In this document: positions 13,501 to 27,200 of the stretch, one piece after another
How positions within the stretch are numbered: the stretch's first letter is position 1
How the letters are laid out: every line of letters begins with the position of its first letter
Assembly: GCA_028564675.1 (NCBI GenBank)
Contig: JAOVVO010000369.1
Span: 1-64,000, forward strand
DNA length: 64,000 bases
Direction: 5' to 3'
Source of the DNA: Onchocerca lupi
Lineage: Eukaryota; Nematoda; Chromadorea; Rhabditida; Onchocercidae
Program-made: the position numbers and the translations under genes
The notes under the pieces: generated by a model
What the model saw: only the letters and a program-made list of their open reading frames with translations
What the model was told of the DNA's origin: nothing
Databases searched by the model: none

Positions 13501-15200
13501 ATGTCATCAGAGGCGTCCTGTTCAGGCTTTGAACCTCAAAATTATTTGCGAGAACGCTGCAAGAAATGTTTCAGTTTGCGATCAAAGCATGACTTGAAAA
13601 ATTGCACCGAAAGGATCGCCATCAGTGATAACAATTCAATGAACAATAATCAGCAACAGCAACAACTGGAATCTACCGGTACTTCGAACGGTTAGTTATA
13701 AATTCTTACTGATAATGAATCACTGATAACAAATTACTATTGCAACTATCGAAATGATAGCTCGGTTGCATTCTCGATTAATCTACCATCTAATTGATAA
13801 TGCTGCAGAAGATTGATTATCAGTTTCATACGTTTTTTTCGAAATAATTTATTCGACTATTACTTTATTAAAATACTTCGAATCTTTGCTTTTTTAATTT
13901 TATGAGTTATTTCTTCGTCAAAACCGACAGATAAAAGAGACATGAAAAAACGAACGGACGGAAAAGTATTGTAAAATGATTTTTCTGGAAAATTTAAATT
14001 TTGAATGATATTTAATACAGGATGGGTTAGAATTTGAAATATCATATAAATATATATAGGGAACTTTGATAAAAATTGTGTGATAATTTTTTGATTTTGA
14101 GACAATACAACAAAGTTTGAAAGAGCAACTGCTCGAAGTGAATGAAACTTTATGAAACTTAATGGAATAGCATAGAAAAAAAATCATATTATTCCTTTTA
14201 AAAGATTCATATTGAAACTGATCGATATCATTATTAACATTATTATCATAGATAAAGTATAAATATGGATTTCTTTTTAATTTTTTATAATTTTACATCA
14301 AAATTCATCATTTCAGAAAAAATGCCACTATAGAATGCTCAGTTTGCTAGAAATATCTATAATAATAATAGTTCTGCAATTTTTTTTTTTTTTTTTTTTA
14401 AATTGAAAATTAATGCAACACAATTTTTTTCAAAAAAAAAAATATATATATATCTATAAATTTTAGCCTTTGTAAATTGATTAAATTGTGCACTAACAGA
14501 TTAAATTTGAGAAATATTTGAATAACGGTAATAAAAATAGTATTATGAAAAAAATTTATTTTCTATTTAAATTCTTTTTTTGTATGTATCACTTTTCTAA
14601 TAATTAAGTTGAAATATTTAATTCATTATCATTAACTTACTTCTTTTCATGATAATAGAGTGAAAATTTGCAATTCATGAGACTTATATCATGTACAATA
14701 AGAATTTAAAGTAATAGAAAGTGAATTTTTTTCCAATTTTAAAACTTTACAATTTTTATTAAATCTGATCCAATGTTTAGGACAAGAATTTTGGGAATTT
14801 TCATTTGCACAAACAAGGGAATTTACGGCATAATGCAAGATAAATATTAATCGATATTCAATTCTTTCAAATTTAATCATAAATTGTGCCTTAAATTAAA
14901 AATCACACTTTGGAAGTTAGTTAAAATAAGAAGCTTCGAAGATTTTTGGATCATATTTCAGTAAGCAAAAATATGCAGAGAATACTAAAATTTGATGAGA
15001 AATGAATTAATTAATTCGACTAATGAATGAAATATTAGATGGTTGACTGTTCATAATCCTCTCAAGTGAGCTGCAATCGAATTCGTTGACCATTTGAAAT
15101 AATTTTCTAACGAATAATAAAAATTGAAATTAAAATTAATCCTATTCTTTTGCTTTTCCTTTTTCTCCTATCTCTCTAATATTTTCATTATTTCTGAACT

Positions 15201-15231
<31 letters not shown>

Positions 15232-18200
15232 ATAAGTATTAAGATTGCTGACAATATTCTTCGAAGATATGTTTAGAAGGATTATTAAATTTGTCGTAAA
15301 TCGAGTTTTAATCTAAACTTTTGACTTTTCTTTTTCACAGATCTAATTTGTATAAAATGTAAAACATATGCTGATATAAATAAAATATATATGGTAACAT
15401 AAAATACCACTCTAGCTCGAGAGATATCTAATTCGAGATTCTAATCTCGAGACTAATTCGGGATTTCTCAGGAATAGCAACTAAGATGTCACTTTCGAAG
15501 CGATTAATTTGCTTCTTAAAAATGCGTAATTTTAATTAAAACGAGCAACAGAACATCATTCTGTTGTTAAAGTCAGAATACGAATTTTTGCAATTATTTA
15601 TTCGTTTCTTAAATTTAACAAAATGCTGCACGCAATATGAAAATGAGGAAATAATTTATATCAAATGCATAATTTTGCTTTACAAACCATTTTTCTATTT
15701 TCATTATAATCACTCTTTTTTCTACGATTTATTTGATAAATTTTCTAAATTCAAAAATCTTTTCAATGAATTAATGGTATGAATTTTAATTTTGATACTT
15801 TAAATCTGTTTGTTCAAATTTTTCCAAACAATAAATTATTTATTGGTGTTATTTTTATCAATTTGACTTTGTTTGAATTATTCTTTTTATAGTACAAATT
15901 TGAAAAATGAATATTCGCCTCTTCTCATTATTTCATACAAATTTTCCATTTTTCATTCTCCCAAGAGAAGAGAAAGCGAGAAAGGATCGATAAAAGAACA
16001 AGATAATAACTTATTTACACAAATATATACCATTGATTTTGATATTTCTCGTCAAAAATGTTGCAATGGTAAATTAGAAATTGTGTCACCTAAAATGTGA
16101 CAAACAAATAGATGAAACTAACAATCTAGAAACGCTGAAGAAAGGCATTGTTATTTTGCAAATTTGGTTCTAAATTGCTAGCAGTAAGTAAAAATAGTTT
16201 TTTGTTTTAACTCAAGAATAGGCTTTTTTGCATCATTTAAATTCTTTTCACATTTCCTCTTCCTTCCTCTCTTTTTTAATTATTAGTTAGGCTTATTTCT
16301 TATTTAAAAATATTGATTTACCATAAATTTGTCAATATTACTTGCCTGCAACATCGCATCATATCACTGATACAATCAGTGACATTCTGCAATAACACCA
16401 TTATTTGCCTTCTTTATCTTCAAGCAGTTACTGATATGATAAGAATCCTTTTATATCCCACATTTTTAAAGATAAAATAGGAGAAGAAATACTCAAATAG
16501 TAAATATGTCTAATTTTATGTAGAAATGATTAAATCATTTCTGCAAATTGAATTCTAAGTTTGCAGAAAAAACTTCGAATTTTTCAGCAACAAAGGAGCG
16601 GAGTCGAGAAAAACGACGTTCTTGGAGAGATAAGACGTCAGCCACGCAAGATAACGGTGCGCCGGAGCATGTAAGCAGTGAAGGTTAGCAATATTACTGT
16701 CCTAATTCAAATTACTTAGAATACGATAGTAATTACCGTACTTTGAAAGTACGGTAACTCTGCCTTATCTATTCGCTTCGCTTATTTTTTGATGAAACAA
16801 TGTTGAAAGTTTTGCACTAATCGATAAAACAAAGTCCTCCATATTACATATAAAATAAAAATATAAATAGACAATATAATTTATTAGTTATATTTAAAAA
16901 ATAAATGCGAATTGTGGAAACGAATTGGTTGGTGGTTTGTCTTTCACAGTTTGAAATTTGAGCATCTGCTCATATTTCAATCGAATCTTTGAGACTTCTT
17001 ATTCAGTGATATTCATCATTTTTTCACTCATATTCTATGCCAAATGTATGATACATATATTTAAATATAAAGAATAAAGTACACTTTTTTTTTTCGACAT
17101 TAAACTTTTTAATTTTTAGGTATTGAAGACGATACAATTTCGTTTACTTCATTTAAATCAGCCATTTCGAAGGATTTATCCAGTGCAAAATCTGCTGAAA
17201 GTATATCAGATACAAAAAGTATGATTACAGCAATTTCTGACAGTATACAGGATGAAGATCGAACAGTTACACCTGTGGAAAGTGACATGGTTGGTATTAT
17301 TTCATTTATTTATATAAAATAAATATTGAGAATGATGAAAAAATTTTGCTTAATTATGAAAAAAAAAAACACAAAAATGCCAAACATATTTTATGAAAAT
17401 ACTATCAATAGCAAAAATTATTTCATAGATTTATTTTTTTATTTCTGATCAAATTTAAACAAAAATATTAATTTGAATATTGATAAGAATTAGTTAAATA
17501 CCAACAATTACACAAAAAATATCAAGAAAATTCTTAATAGAGTTGATGCTTAGATATTGTGATATATTTTAATAAAAGCTGAAAATTTCATGATTTCCAA
17601 GTAATCTTAGTATATAAGATCAAAAAAGAAGCAAGAAATAGCAAAATAATGAGTTATACTAATAAGAAAATATGGCAAAATTATTGGTGAGATTTATTTT
17701 GGTACAAAATTTTATGAAATTAGATAGTAAAAAATTTTTAACATTAAAAAATTATAATAACTAAATTACTTTAAAAGTTATCAATGAACTGAAAATATTG
17801 TTAGTAAAAATCAATAAATGTGAGGATATATAAAGGAACGGGAAAAAATCTTATGAAAAAACTCCAAAAGTATGAAATGACTTTAAATTCAAAATGATTT
17901 AAAGTTCTTATCGAATATACTTCATGCAGAATTTCGATGCAGCAATGATGAAAGCTGAAATAGCACACTTAACGGAAGAAGTAACAAAATTGAAGGAAGA
18001 AAGGCAAAAATGGACATTAAGAAGGTTTAAAATTTCGAATTTTCATTGAGCAAATTAATTACATTAAAATATTCTTCCTTCTGTAAACTTTAGGCGCCCC
18101 GATTGCATAATTGGACTTCCTTTTCTTCTCAAAAATTCAAATCGACCGCGGTATTATTCCAGAATCGGGGAGAGACAAATTCTGAGCTCATAAGGGACAA

Positions 18201-21200
18201 CTGATTATCCAATACAGATCAGATGTGCAGGATTTTTTTTAAAGAGAGAAACGCCGAAACTCCGGTGATGATTCCTTGGTTGAGATGTTGGAAGAGCGAT
18301 TAGCTGATGCAGAGAATTGTATTCAAGATTATCGTGACGAAAATACCGTTCTAAAATGCGAACTTCGAGCGTTACAGGTATTGTTATTTCGTAAATTGAT
18401 GCGATCAAACATTTTTTCATAAACATTCATCAATTTCTATGCGAGCGACAAAGGAAAGAATAACGCAATGATCAATTTATTTGAATATTCTCAAATAATG
18501 TAGCGTAAAGAAATAATGTGAGAAATTTGCACATCTTAAAATAGATCATTTTCATATTTTGAAAATTCAAAATTTAATTTTGAATTTTTATCAATTCAAT
18601 TTTATAATTTACATTTTCAAAAGAGAAGATGAGCAAATTCACTAAAATTATTTCAAAATAGGAATGTGAAGGTACAAGTGATAGTCGTGGTGAAATGAAT
18701 GCAAAATTGATGGAGAAATTGAAAGCTTCAGAATCGTTATGCGATGAATTAATGGAAGAGAATGAATCGCTAAAAGCAGATATCAAAGATTTGCAGCAAG
18801 AAATTGAAGAAATGCAAGTTAGTATAATCATTAATTTCCTATTTTTATTTATCAATGTCAATGAATTAATTTTAGGCAATTTTGAAAAATGAATCTGAGA
18901 GATTGTAATTTACATCTTAATTCGCTAAAAGGAATTAAATCCACTTCGATCAATTGAGAATTCATATCCATTCATTGAAATGCTTTTGTAGGACCAGTAT
19001 CGCGAAGAAGAAATTGAAGAATTCCGTGAACTTCAACGCGAATTAGAGCAAAATGCCAAAAATTGTCGCATTTTACAATTCAAACTTCGCAAATCAGAAC
19101 GCATGCGTGAGGAAGTTGATGTTGAAAAGCAACATCTTGAAGCTAAAGTAAAAGTAAGTCATCATCACGTTATTATTCCTACATATTATTGTCAACAAAA
19201 ATATCGTCAAGTTTTTATGGGCTTTTTTTATGATCCCATTATTAAATTCGTAACTTTATTTAGTAGAACGATGATGAAGTAGAAGTTGTAAGACAATTGA
19301 TTGATGCAAGCAAAAATTCAGATAATTTTTTTTTTCAGATAATTATTCAGTTTTTTTTTTTTTTAAAAAAAACAACAGAAAGTTGAAGAATTTCGAAAGT
19401 CTAGATTTTGTATATTTTTTCTGAGTTGATGTAGGAAATTGATGAAATTGAGAACTGTTACTATAGATTATTTTTATGTTTCAAAAATAAATTCATAATC
19501 TATTTTTGCAGGATTCATAATCAATTTTTGCAGGATCTGTTAGAAGCTTCATCCGCTCCTGGTGGATTACAGTCAACTGGAAAACAATGCGATACAATAC
19601 GCATAAGGGAGTTGGAATCGGAGCTAAGAATCGCTAAAGAAGTTTCCGTTAGATTGCATAATGAACTTGAAACTGCAGAAGAGAAGCGATATAAATTAGA
19701 GGTAAGATAGTAATTGTAGTAATTAATGTGTATTAGAAATATTTATTCTCAAATCATTATGTCATACTTCTAAAGAATTAATTAATCCAGAAGTTTCCAT
19801 TCGTATTCCTCAATGTTTTTTTTTTTTTTTGTCTTCAATGAAACTTTTGACTTTTACAGGATGAAGTTTTTTATATGAAAGATAAAATTCGAGAATTACA
19901 AACGCAAAATAAATGGCGAGAAGCGCGAAATCGGGCAGAGCTACAAGCAGTATTCTTTATTTTATAATTATTTTCTGATTTCTATTCAATTAATAAAAAT
20001 CAATTAAATATTTAAATCATTGTTATCTTGTAATATTTATTCGAAATAATTTTAATATTTGTTTAATACGATTCAAAAGAATTCAAAAAAAGAAGACGAA
20101 AAATCTTTTTTTTTTTTTTTCTTCTTTTTGTAGAAAAGAACCAGTGCAGATTTGTCGATTAATTCGATCAATTCCGAAATCAGTAAGGAAATGCAAGATG
20201 TACTGGAACGTGAAGCAGATTTAAGAGATCAGTTGAAATTTGCAGAAGAAGATTTGCATCGAACACAACTCAGACTACAGGTTTGTAGCAGATCGGCAAT
20301 AATTTGATTTCAAACAATTCCAAACTTTAATTTATAAAAATTTAGGATGTTGAAAATGAGAATGAAGAAATGCTGAGAAAATTAACAAGATTGAAGAATG
20401 TAAAGAGACCACCGATGACACGCTCTTTCAGGTGAAATTTCATTAATTTCATAATCAATCAAAATTACTCAAATTCTATTCGATAACTCAATTTAACTTC
20501 TTTTTTACATTTACATAAATCGTCTTTAACTCCATAAAATAGTAGTAAAATAATCTAATAAAACTAAAATAGTAAATTAATTCAATAGAAATAAAAATTT
20601 AAATCAATCAGAAAAGTAGGGTTGAATTGAATTATTGCACAATTTGCATAGAATACACTGAAAACGATATGCATATTTTTAAGAGGATAGAAATGAATTG
20701 AAATTCCTGAATTGTTTGATATTTTTAATTTTATTATTGACCACTGATTTTTACGATCGTTTCAACATTTCTCCTCTCTCATTTCGATATCATGTGATAA
20801 ATATAGTATTATCATTTGTACCATATCACTTATCACAAGTTTTTTTTAAGTAATATAAAGATCACATTTATTGGGGGTTTTTTTTTTGAATCGTTTGTAA
20901 GAATTATAATAATTGATGACAATATATCAACTTAGTTGATAAGATTTTTAACTTTTCAAAAAATTGCATTTGAATGCTCAAATTTTTATTTTCCATCAAA
21001 ATTCATTCTTATTTTTAGTTCATTTTTAATGTTACTGGCAAGTGATATGATGGAATGTTGGATAGATGGTACTTGATGATAAGTGATATGTAAAAATGAT
21101 AATAACTTATCAATATGCTATTCAAGATTATAATGTTGAAATGAGCCAAAATGAATGTATGATGCGATCACTCATAATAAAGCTTCTTATCATTAAATTA

Positions 21201-24200
21201 TATTCAGAAATTTCAAATGATTAACATTTAATTTTTCTCAAAATCTGAAAGCACTGCAAAATGTTACTTATCATTCTTATCATTCCATAACTTTCTGATC
21301 ATTTGCATGCGAAATATATGACATGATAACATAATCTCAGAGGATAATTTCAGTGAAGGTCATGCACAAATACAGCTAGAATTAGCTGAACATGAAATGG
21401 AACATTTGTCGACTAAAGTTGAACGTTTGGAAAAGAAAAACATTCATCTTTCAAAGAAGTAATAAATTTTCGTTCCGAAAAAAAAAAAAAAAAGATATTT
21501 TTTTGGACTGACTATTGCATCAATAATATATTTCTCTGGAAATGAGGATTATTACAGTATCCCTATTGTCAACTAATTTTTTAGCACTTTTTCAACTTTT
21601 TGATTGCTAATATTTGCATACAATATTATAATTTTGAACTTGCAAGCACTCATAAATGCCAATAGAATAGATCTGCAATCTCTTCAACTTATTTATTTTT
21701 AACTTTATTTTAGATTGATTCATTTTTAAATATTTACTTTTTTACCTTTATTTAACCTCTTTTTTTATATGCAAATAATCAATTGCATCTGTAGAATTAT
21801 GGAAATGAAATTGGGTTCACAGAAAACTTTAGAAAACGGCGAAATTATTAACGGACGAGTAAGTTTTGAGCTTATTGATGCTTTTGCAATTTTGAAGTTT
21901 AATCAAACTTCAAAAAAAAAAAAAAAGATCGCAGTAGGAAATGATAGATTTTATAAAATAATCTTTTTACAATTAGTATCATTTACTTCGAAAAAAGTTT
22001 TTTTTTTTAACTTTTGAATTTTTTGTTCAAATATTTATTTGTTCCGAAAATTATAAAATATGAATTTCTCACAAAAATTTTTTCTTGAAGGCAAAACAAT
22101 TCGAAGTGCCACCTGAAGTGCAACGTGATATTGGCCAACTAATGGCAACAATTAGTGAATTAGAACGCAAAAATTTAGACTTATCGTTGCAATTAAAACA
22201 ACAAACCGAGCTTAATTCATCAGTAACATCTGAAAAATGTTCGTTGAACATTCTTTCCTTTCATTTTCATATACCAACTAAAAGTAAGATTTGATTATTA
22301 ATAAAAACTCAGGTAAAAATACGATTGAACTTCAGAAGTCTTTTATCAGCAAAATTTTACGATTCATAGATTTATTGACCATATATTTGATGAATGTTAT
22401 CCTCAAAATATATTATTTTAGCTCAAACTGAATTACGAATAGAAAAGGAGCATAAGAGAATTGTCGAGAATGAGCTGATGGAGTTAAAACGAATGATGCT
22501 TCAATCGGATAATCAAAAATTGATCTCAATGGCTACAAAGGTTTCTTCATTTTTTTTTTTTTTGACATTAATAGTTTGATAAAATTTAATCTAACATGGA
22601 TTCTGATGCTGTAAAAAATGTGCTTCTCTTACTGGAATCCATTTAAGCTATCAATTATCCAATTTATCCTATTATATCTGATCCAATTTTAACGTTAAAA
22701 TTCAAAATTTTTTCTTAATGTAAGAAAATTTCTAATTTTATGAATTTACTGAAGGTTGAATTGTTGAACAATCAACTTCAATTGGTAAATGATCGCTGTT
22801 CAAATCTTCATCGAAGAATTGTGAAAGAAGGTGGCAATGAAACCGCATATATGGTAAGCGAATATTGTAAAATGGATATTTTAAATTACCTTTTCTTCAC
22901 CGACAGAAAAATCTCGAAACTTTTCCTTTACCGCAATTCTACCAGAATCCTCACCCATTTCGATGATTTATACTGTATTCCTACTGTATTCTGAAGCATT
23001 CTTCATTACCTTTCACCTTTTCAAGAATATTCTCAAAAGCCAAAGTTTTAGTCCTTTACATTCTTCTTATTTTCTTGTTCAAAATGATATTCAGCATTTT
23101 AGTGATTTCTTGTTTCTTTCATTCTTTTTTCTAGTTTAAAAATGTTATTTCAGATTTTTAAATGAATACTATGCAGTAAATATAAAGATTTTAGTGTTAT
23201 GAAAAATTTTTGAAAAAATAAGCAATATCATCAAATTTGTCTTCTCTTGAAGTAAAGAAGACAAATTAGATATATTGCTTATTCAATATTCCAAGGAATG
23301 ACATTTAGCAATAAAAAAAAAAAATTCTGAAAAATTCAAAATTTACAATTTATTTATTAATTTTTTCATGCAATTTTTCTTTTCAAGGATTCGTTGAAGA
23401 ACAAATGTGAAGAACTAGAAAAGCAATTGAGTGAACAGAAGGCTACAAATGCTATCAATTCTTCGCAAATTGACAGCGCTACCACGGATGAGGTTAGAAT
23501 GGAGAAAGTTATATTTGATTCTTTCCTATCAGAAAAAAAAAATTTTTTCATAAATTTCAATGAAATATTGATTGCTTTATATGTTGGAAAAATTATTTTT
23601 TATAGATTGAACAATGTTGTGAAGTACTTGCATCTGTCGAAGCACAAACAAATCGAATTTGTAAACAAATTGAAAAAATTGATAGTGCACAAAAGGTAAC
23701 TTTTATTAAATTCAATCAAATTCGCAGATTGCATCAACTAGAAGTAATCGTTCATTCTCAGGCGAGTACTGATGATACTAAGAATTTCATTATCTTAGCT
23801 TCACGTTGTGACCATTCATATTTTTGTGATTCCAAATTGTCACTGAAGATGTGTTTCGCTGAATTTTAGAAATTCTATCTACTTGAGATTTGCCACTAAA
23901 AATAATTTGTAATGTTACATTTACAAATAATCGAATTTGGAGAAAAATTGAAGAAATTGGTAGTCTTCAAAATTGGCTTAAATTGCTTACAGTTAACTTT
24001 TTTTCTGAGAAATGAAATTCCTTTCGATTATTTACTACTACTATTTTATTTATCAAGTAGCATTAATGCTGCTAATTAAATGATAATTATTATTTAATGG
24101 AAATAAAGAAATCAAAGTATTAGAATGTTCTGTTAAGATAAAACCATTTATCATATCAATTTTTGATATCAGCTCTTCTTGAGGATGAACGGCGGCGCTC

Positions 24201-27200
24201 ATTATCGAAGGACAACAGCGCAACAATTATTGCTGAATTGGCAAGTGTAATGTCTGAATTAAAAAATGTTCATCAACTACTCGAAGCACATAAGGTTTTT
24301 AGAATTTTGCCTTCTTTTTTAGTAATTTAGTTCTTAAATTTAATGAAATAAACTTCAATTACATGAAATTAAAATTGATTCTATGCTTGATAATAATTAG
24401 GTTAAGCTTCAAAGAATTTTTAATTAATTTTTCATGATTGCAAGACAAATATTGTTATAAGTTTTTGCGGAGCATAATTTTTTAGTTAGAAATTTCGTAA
24501 TTGAAGCTAAAAAAGAAAAAAATAATGTAATAATTACAATTCATATTGATTACAGCTCTAAGTTATTTGTGATCAAATCATAATCAAATTAATCGTTGTT
24601 TAATCAATTACTGAAAATATTCCCATTTTATTATCCATATTAGTTTGATTTAATGTTTTTGTGTCTCATTTTTTGAGTTTTTCCTTACGACAAAAACAAA
24701 ACCAAGAAAAATAAAAGGAATGACATTTACAGCATGAATATACGAAGTTCACTTATGTGATTTTGCAATTATGAAGATTAATTTGAGATATTTTTAGGTT
24801 AATATAGCAGGTGTTGCTCGTGGTTCTCCAGTGAAAAGTATTTCAAGCGTGAATTCAGAAGTATGCAACAAATGCAAAGAAAATGAAACGATCATCGCAT
24901 CGCAAAAGGATGAAATCACATTTTACAAGAAGAAAAATAAGGTATCATGCATAGAATAGCATTGATTTTTGCTCTTTTATTGAAATTTCATATTTTTTGA
25001 CAATTTAACTATCCAAATATTGTCATTATCATTATCATTATTATTTCAGGAGCTCACAAATCAGGTGCTACAAACAGAAGATCGATGGACTGCTGAAATT
25101 GAAAAGCAACGACAAAGCTATGAAAATGAGGTGAGACTGAAAAGCTAAGAGTAAGAATACAATGAAATCTATTCAAAATGAAATTAGAATAATCGAATGT
25201 TCCATCTCTTTTGAAGGTTCGTACTTTACATACAAAGTTAAATGATGCACAAAAGAATGTAATCGAGCAGGAGCATTTGTTAGAATCTCGAGCTGTAGCA
25301 TTGGCCGAGAAAGTTCGTATGGTACAGGAACGAGATGAAAAATGTGATAAATTGAAAAAAGAATTGCTTGTTATAAAAAAAGAAATTCAGGTAAATGTTT
25401 AATTCTATAGATAATTTAATTTTTAATTCTAATTCTATAGGTAAAAATTCAGATAAATTTTTAATTCTATTCTATCCATATTTTGTCTTTAATTTATTTT
25501 CGATTATTTTTTTAAAAGAGTCATATCTTTAACTTTTTTTTTCTTTTTTTTTTTTAAATCTCTGTCTATGTTATTATTTTTTGAAGGATATTGAAGCGGA
25601 TCGTAGATCTGCTAAAGAATTTGAAATCAAATATAAAAAATTAGAATCAATGTTCGATTTGGAAAAGGAAAAATTAGCTGATGAGAGAACGAAATCAAAA
25701 TCCGAAATAACGCTGTTGAAAAAGAAATGCGAGGAAACATTAAACAATCTCGGTTAGCACTTTCATAATTTAACAATCATTTGAAATTTCAATTGTTGTC
25801 ATTGAATCTTTTCGATTTCAAAACTAAAAAGAAAAGTGATTTTTTAGAAAAGTTACATAACAGTTACGTGAAGAAAGAAAATGCTTGGAAGGAAAAGCGT
25901 GATAAGCTTGAAGATGAATTAGCACGATTAAGGAAAGAGCTTAATAAAGATGTCACGAATGATAGCACCGAAGGTGGTTTTCATAATTTTTTTTTTTAGG
26001 ATTTATTTCGTTTTTTTAATTTTATTATTTCATATTTAAAAACTTGCGACTATTTGCGATTATTCTTAACATCTATTACAAAGAAACAGTCTGATATCAG
26101 GTGGTTTCAGACCGAAATTACAGCATATTTGTCTTAAGAACTAATTATTAGAGAAAATTCTTCAAATCTTTAAAAAATATTTAATGAAGTTACAGTCCTC
26201 TTTGATGTTTTATCTTCAATTTCTTTGAAATTTACATTTGAATGTTATGATAGATACAAAGATTGATTCTGATGTGAATATATCTATTCCCGTCATACAT
26301 CACTCAACGGCAGTACCAATTAATGCAAGCAATAAAAGTGATGATATGATCGATCTGAAAGATCAAATCGCAACACTACAGAAAAAGGTTGTTGTTTTTT
26401 TGATTTATCATTTCATCTTCATGATTGTTAATTTGATAAATTTTAAGAATTTGCAAATCCGAACTTTTTTCATACTTTTTTTTTTTTTTTCATTTAGCCA
26501 TATCAAAATTAGTATGTTTTTGGTTTTGAAGTATTACTTTGATGATATTTGTTATGTGTAATATTTCTTTTGACATGCAATTTCAAAAAATTTTGAAGAT
26601 TAGAATTATTTTAAATCAGTATATTGTTCAGAACAAAGAATTGAAGAATGAAATCTCAGAAGCAAAACGAGATAATGAAGATTTACGTATGGAATTTGCT
26701 ACTTTGCAACAAAAATGGACAAAAGATAAGAATGATTTATTACATAAAGCAAGACAAGAAGAAAAGGTATTATTGATTTCTTCTATCATCACTGATAACA
26801 CAAGTTTAAGAAATAAATTTATAGATATTAATAGGAAAAAGAAATATGTTAACATTAGTAGCAAAAATAATCGTTTACCGATAATTATCGATGATCGATA
26901 ATTTTTACCGATAATCTTTCCACTTACCGTCTGATTTAATTTAATGTCAAAATTTATTTGATATTAACTTTTTCTTTCACTCATCTATTAAATAATGCCA
27001 CAAAGAAATGCTTTACTAATTATTCTATTTGACCTCATGGTAAAAGATAGATATAATCTGAAGGTCAAATTAAGTTAAGAATTCGCATAATTTAATTATT
27101 TGATACTTATTTGCTGATAATAAAAATATTATCTCTTCTTCATGCATGTATTGCAGATTCGCAACGTGGAGCTTGATGCATTACAGCAAAAGTTCGCAAG

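Larger units (their letters stand above)
13501..22540 (+). other. MTCL-like gene, exons 1-15 (coordinates)
   Basis: Proposed coding exons: 13501-13690, 16588-16683, 17120-17289, 17930-18024, 18245-18377, 18662-18817, 18992-19153, 19534-19701, 19860-19949, 20134-20280, 20346-20431, 21354-21458, 21795-21858, 22091-22283, 22422-22540. Borders follow GT...AG and keep one frame. Exon 14 has two phase-1 donors: AAA|GTAAGA after 22283, the stronger site, and AAT|GTTCGT after 22238. The longer form adds 15 residues (CSLNILSFHFHIPTK) that break the coiled coil; the shorter form keeps it continuous. Intron 1 (2.9 kb) is the longest and contains an ORF at 15873-16100 that I do not regard as an exon. Confidence 0.75.

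Noticed and set aside
15873..16100. Extra exon in intron 1 of the MTCL-like gene
   Set aside because: The frame has some charged, protein-like content, but no acceptor and donor pair joins exons 1 and 2 in phase.
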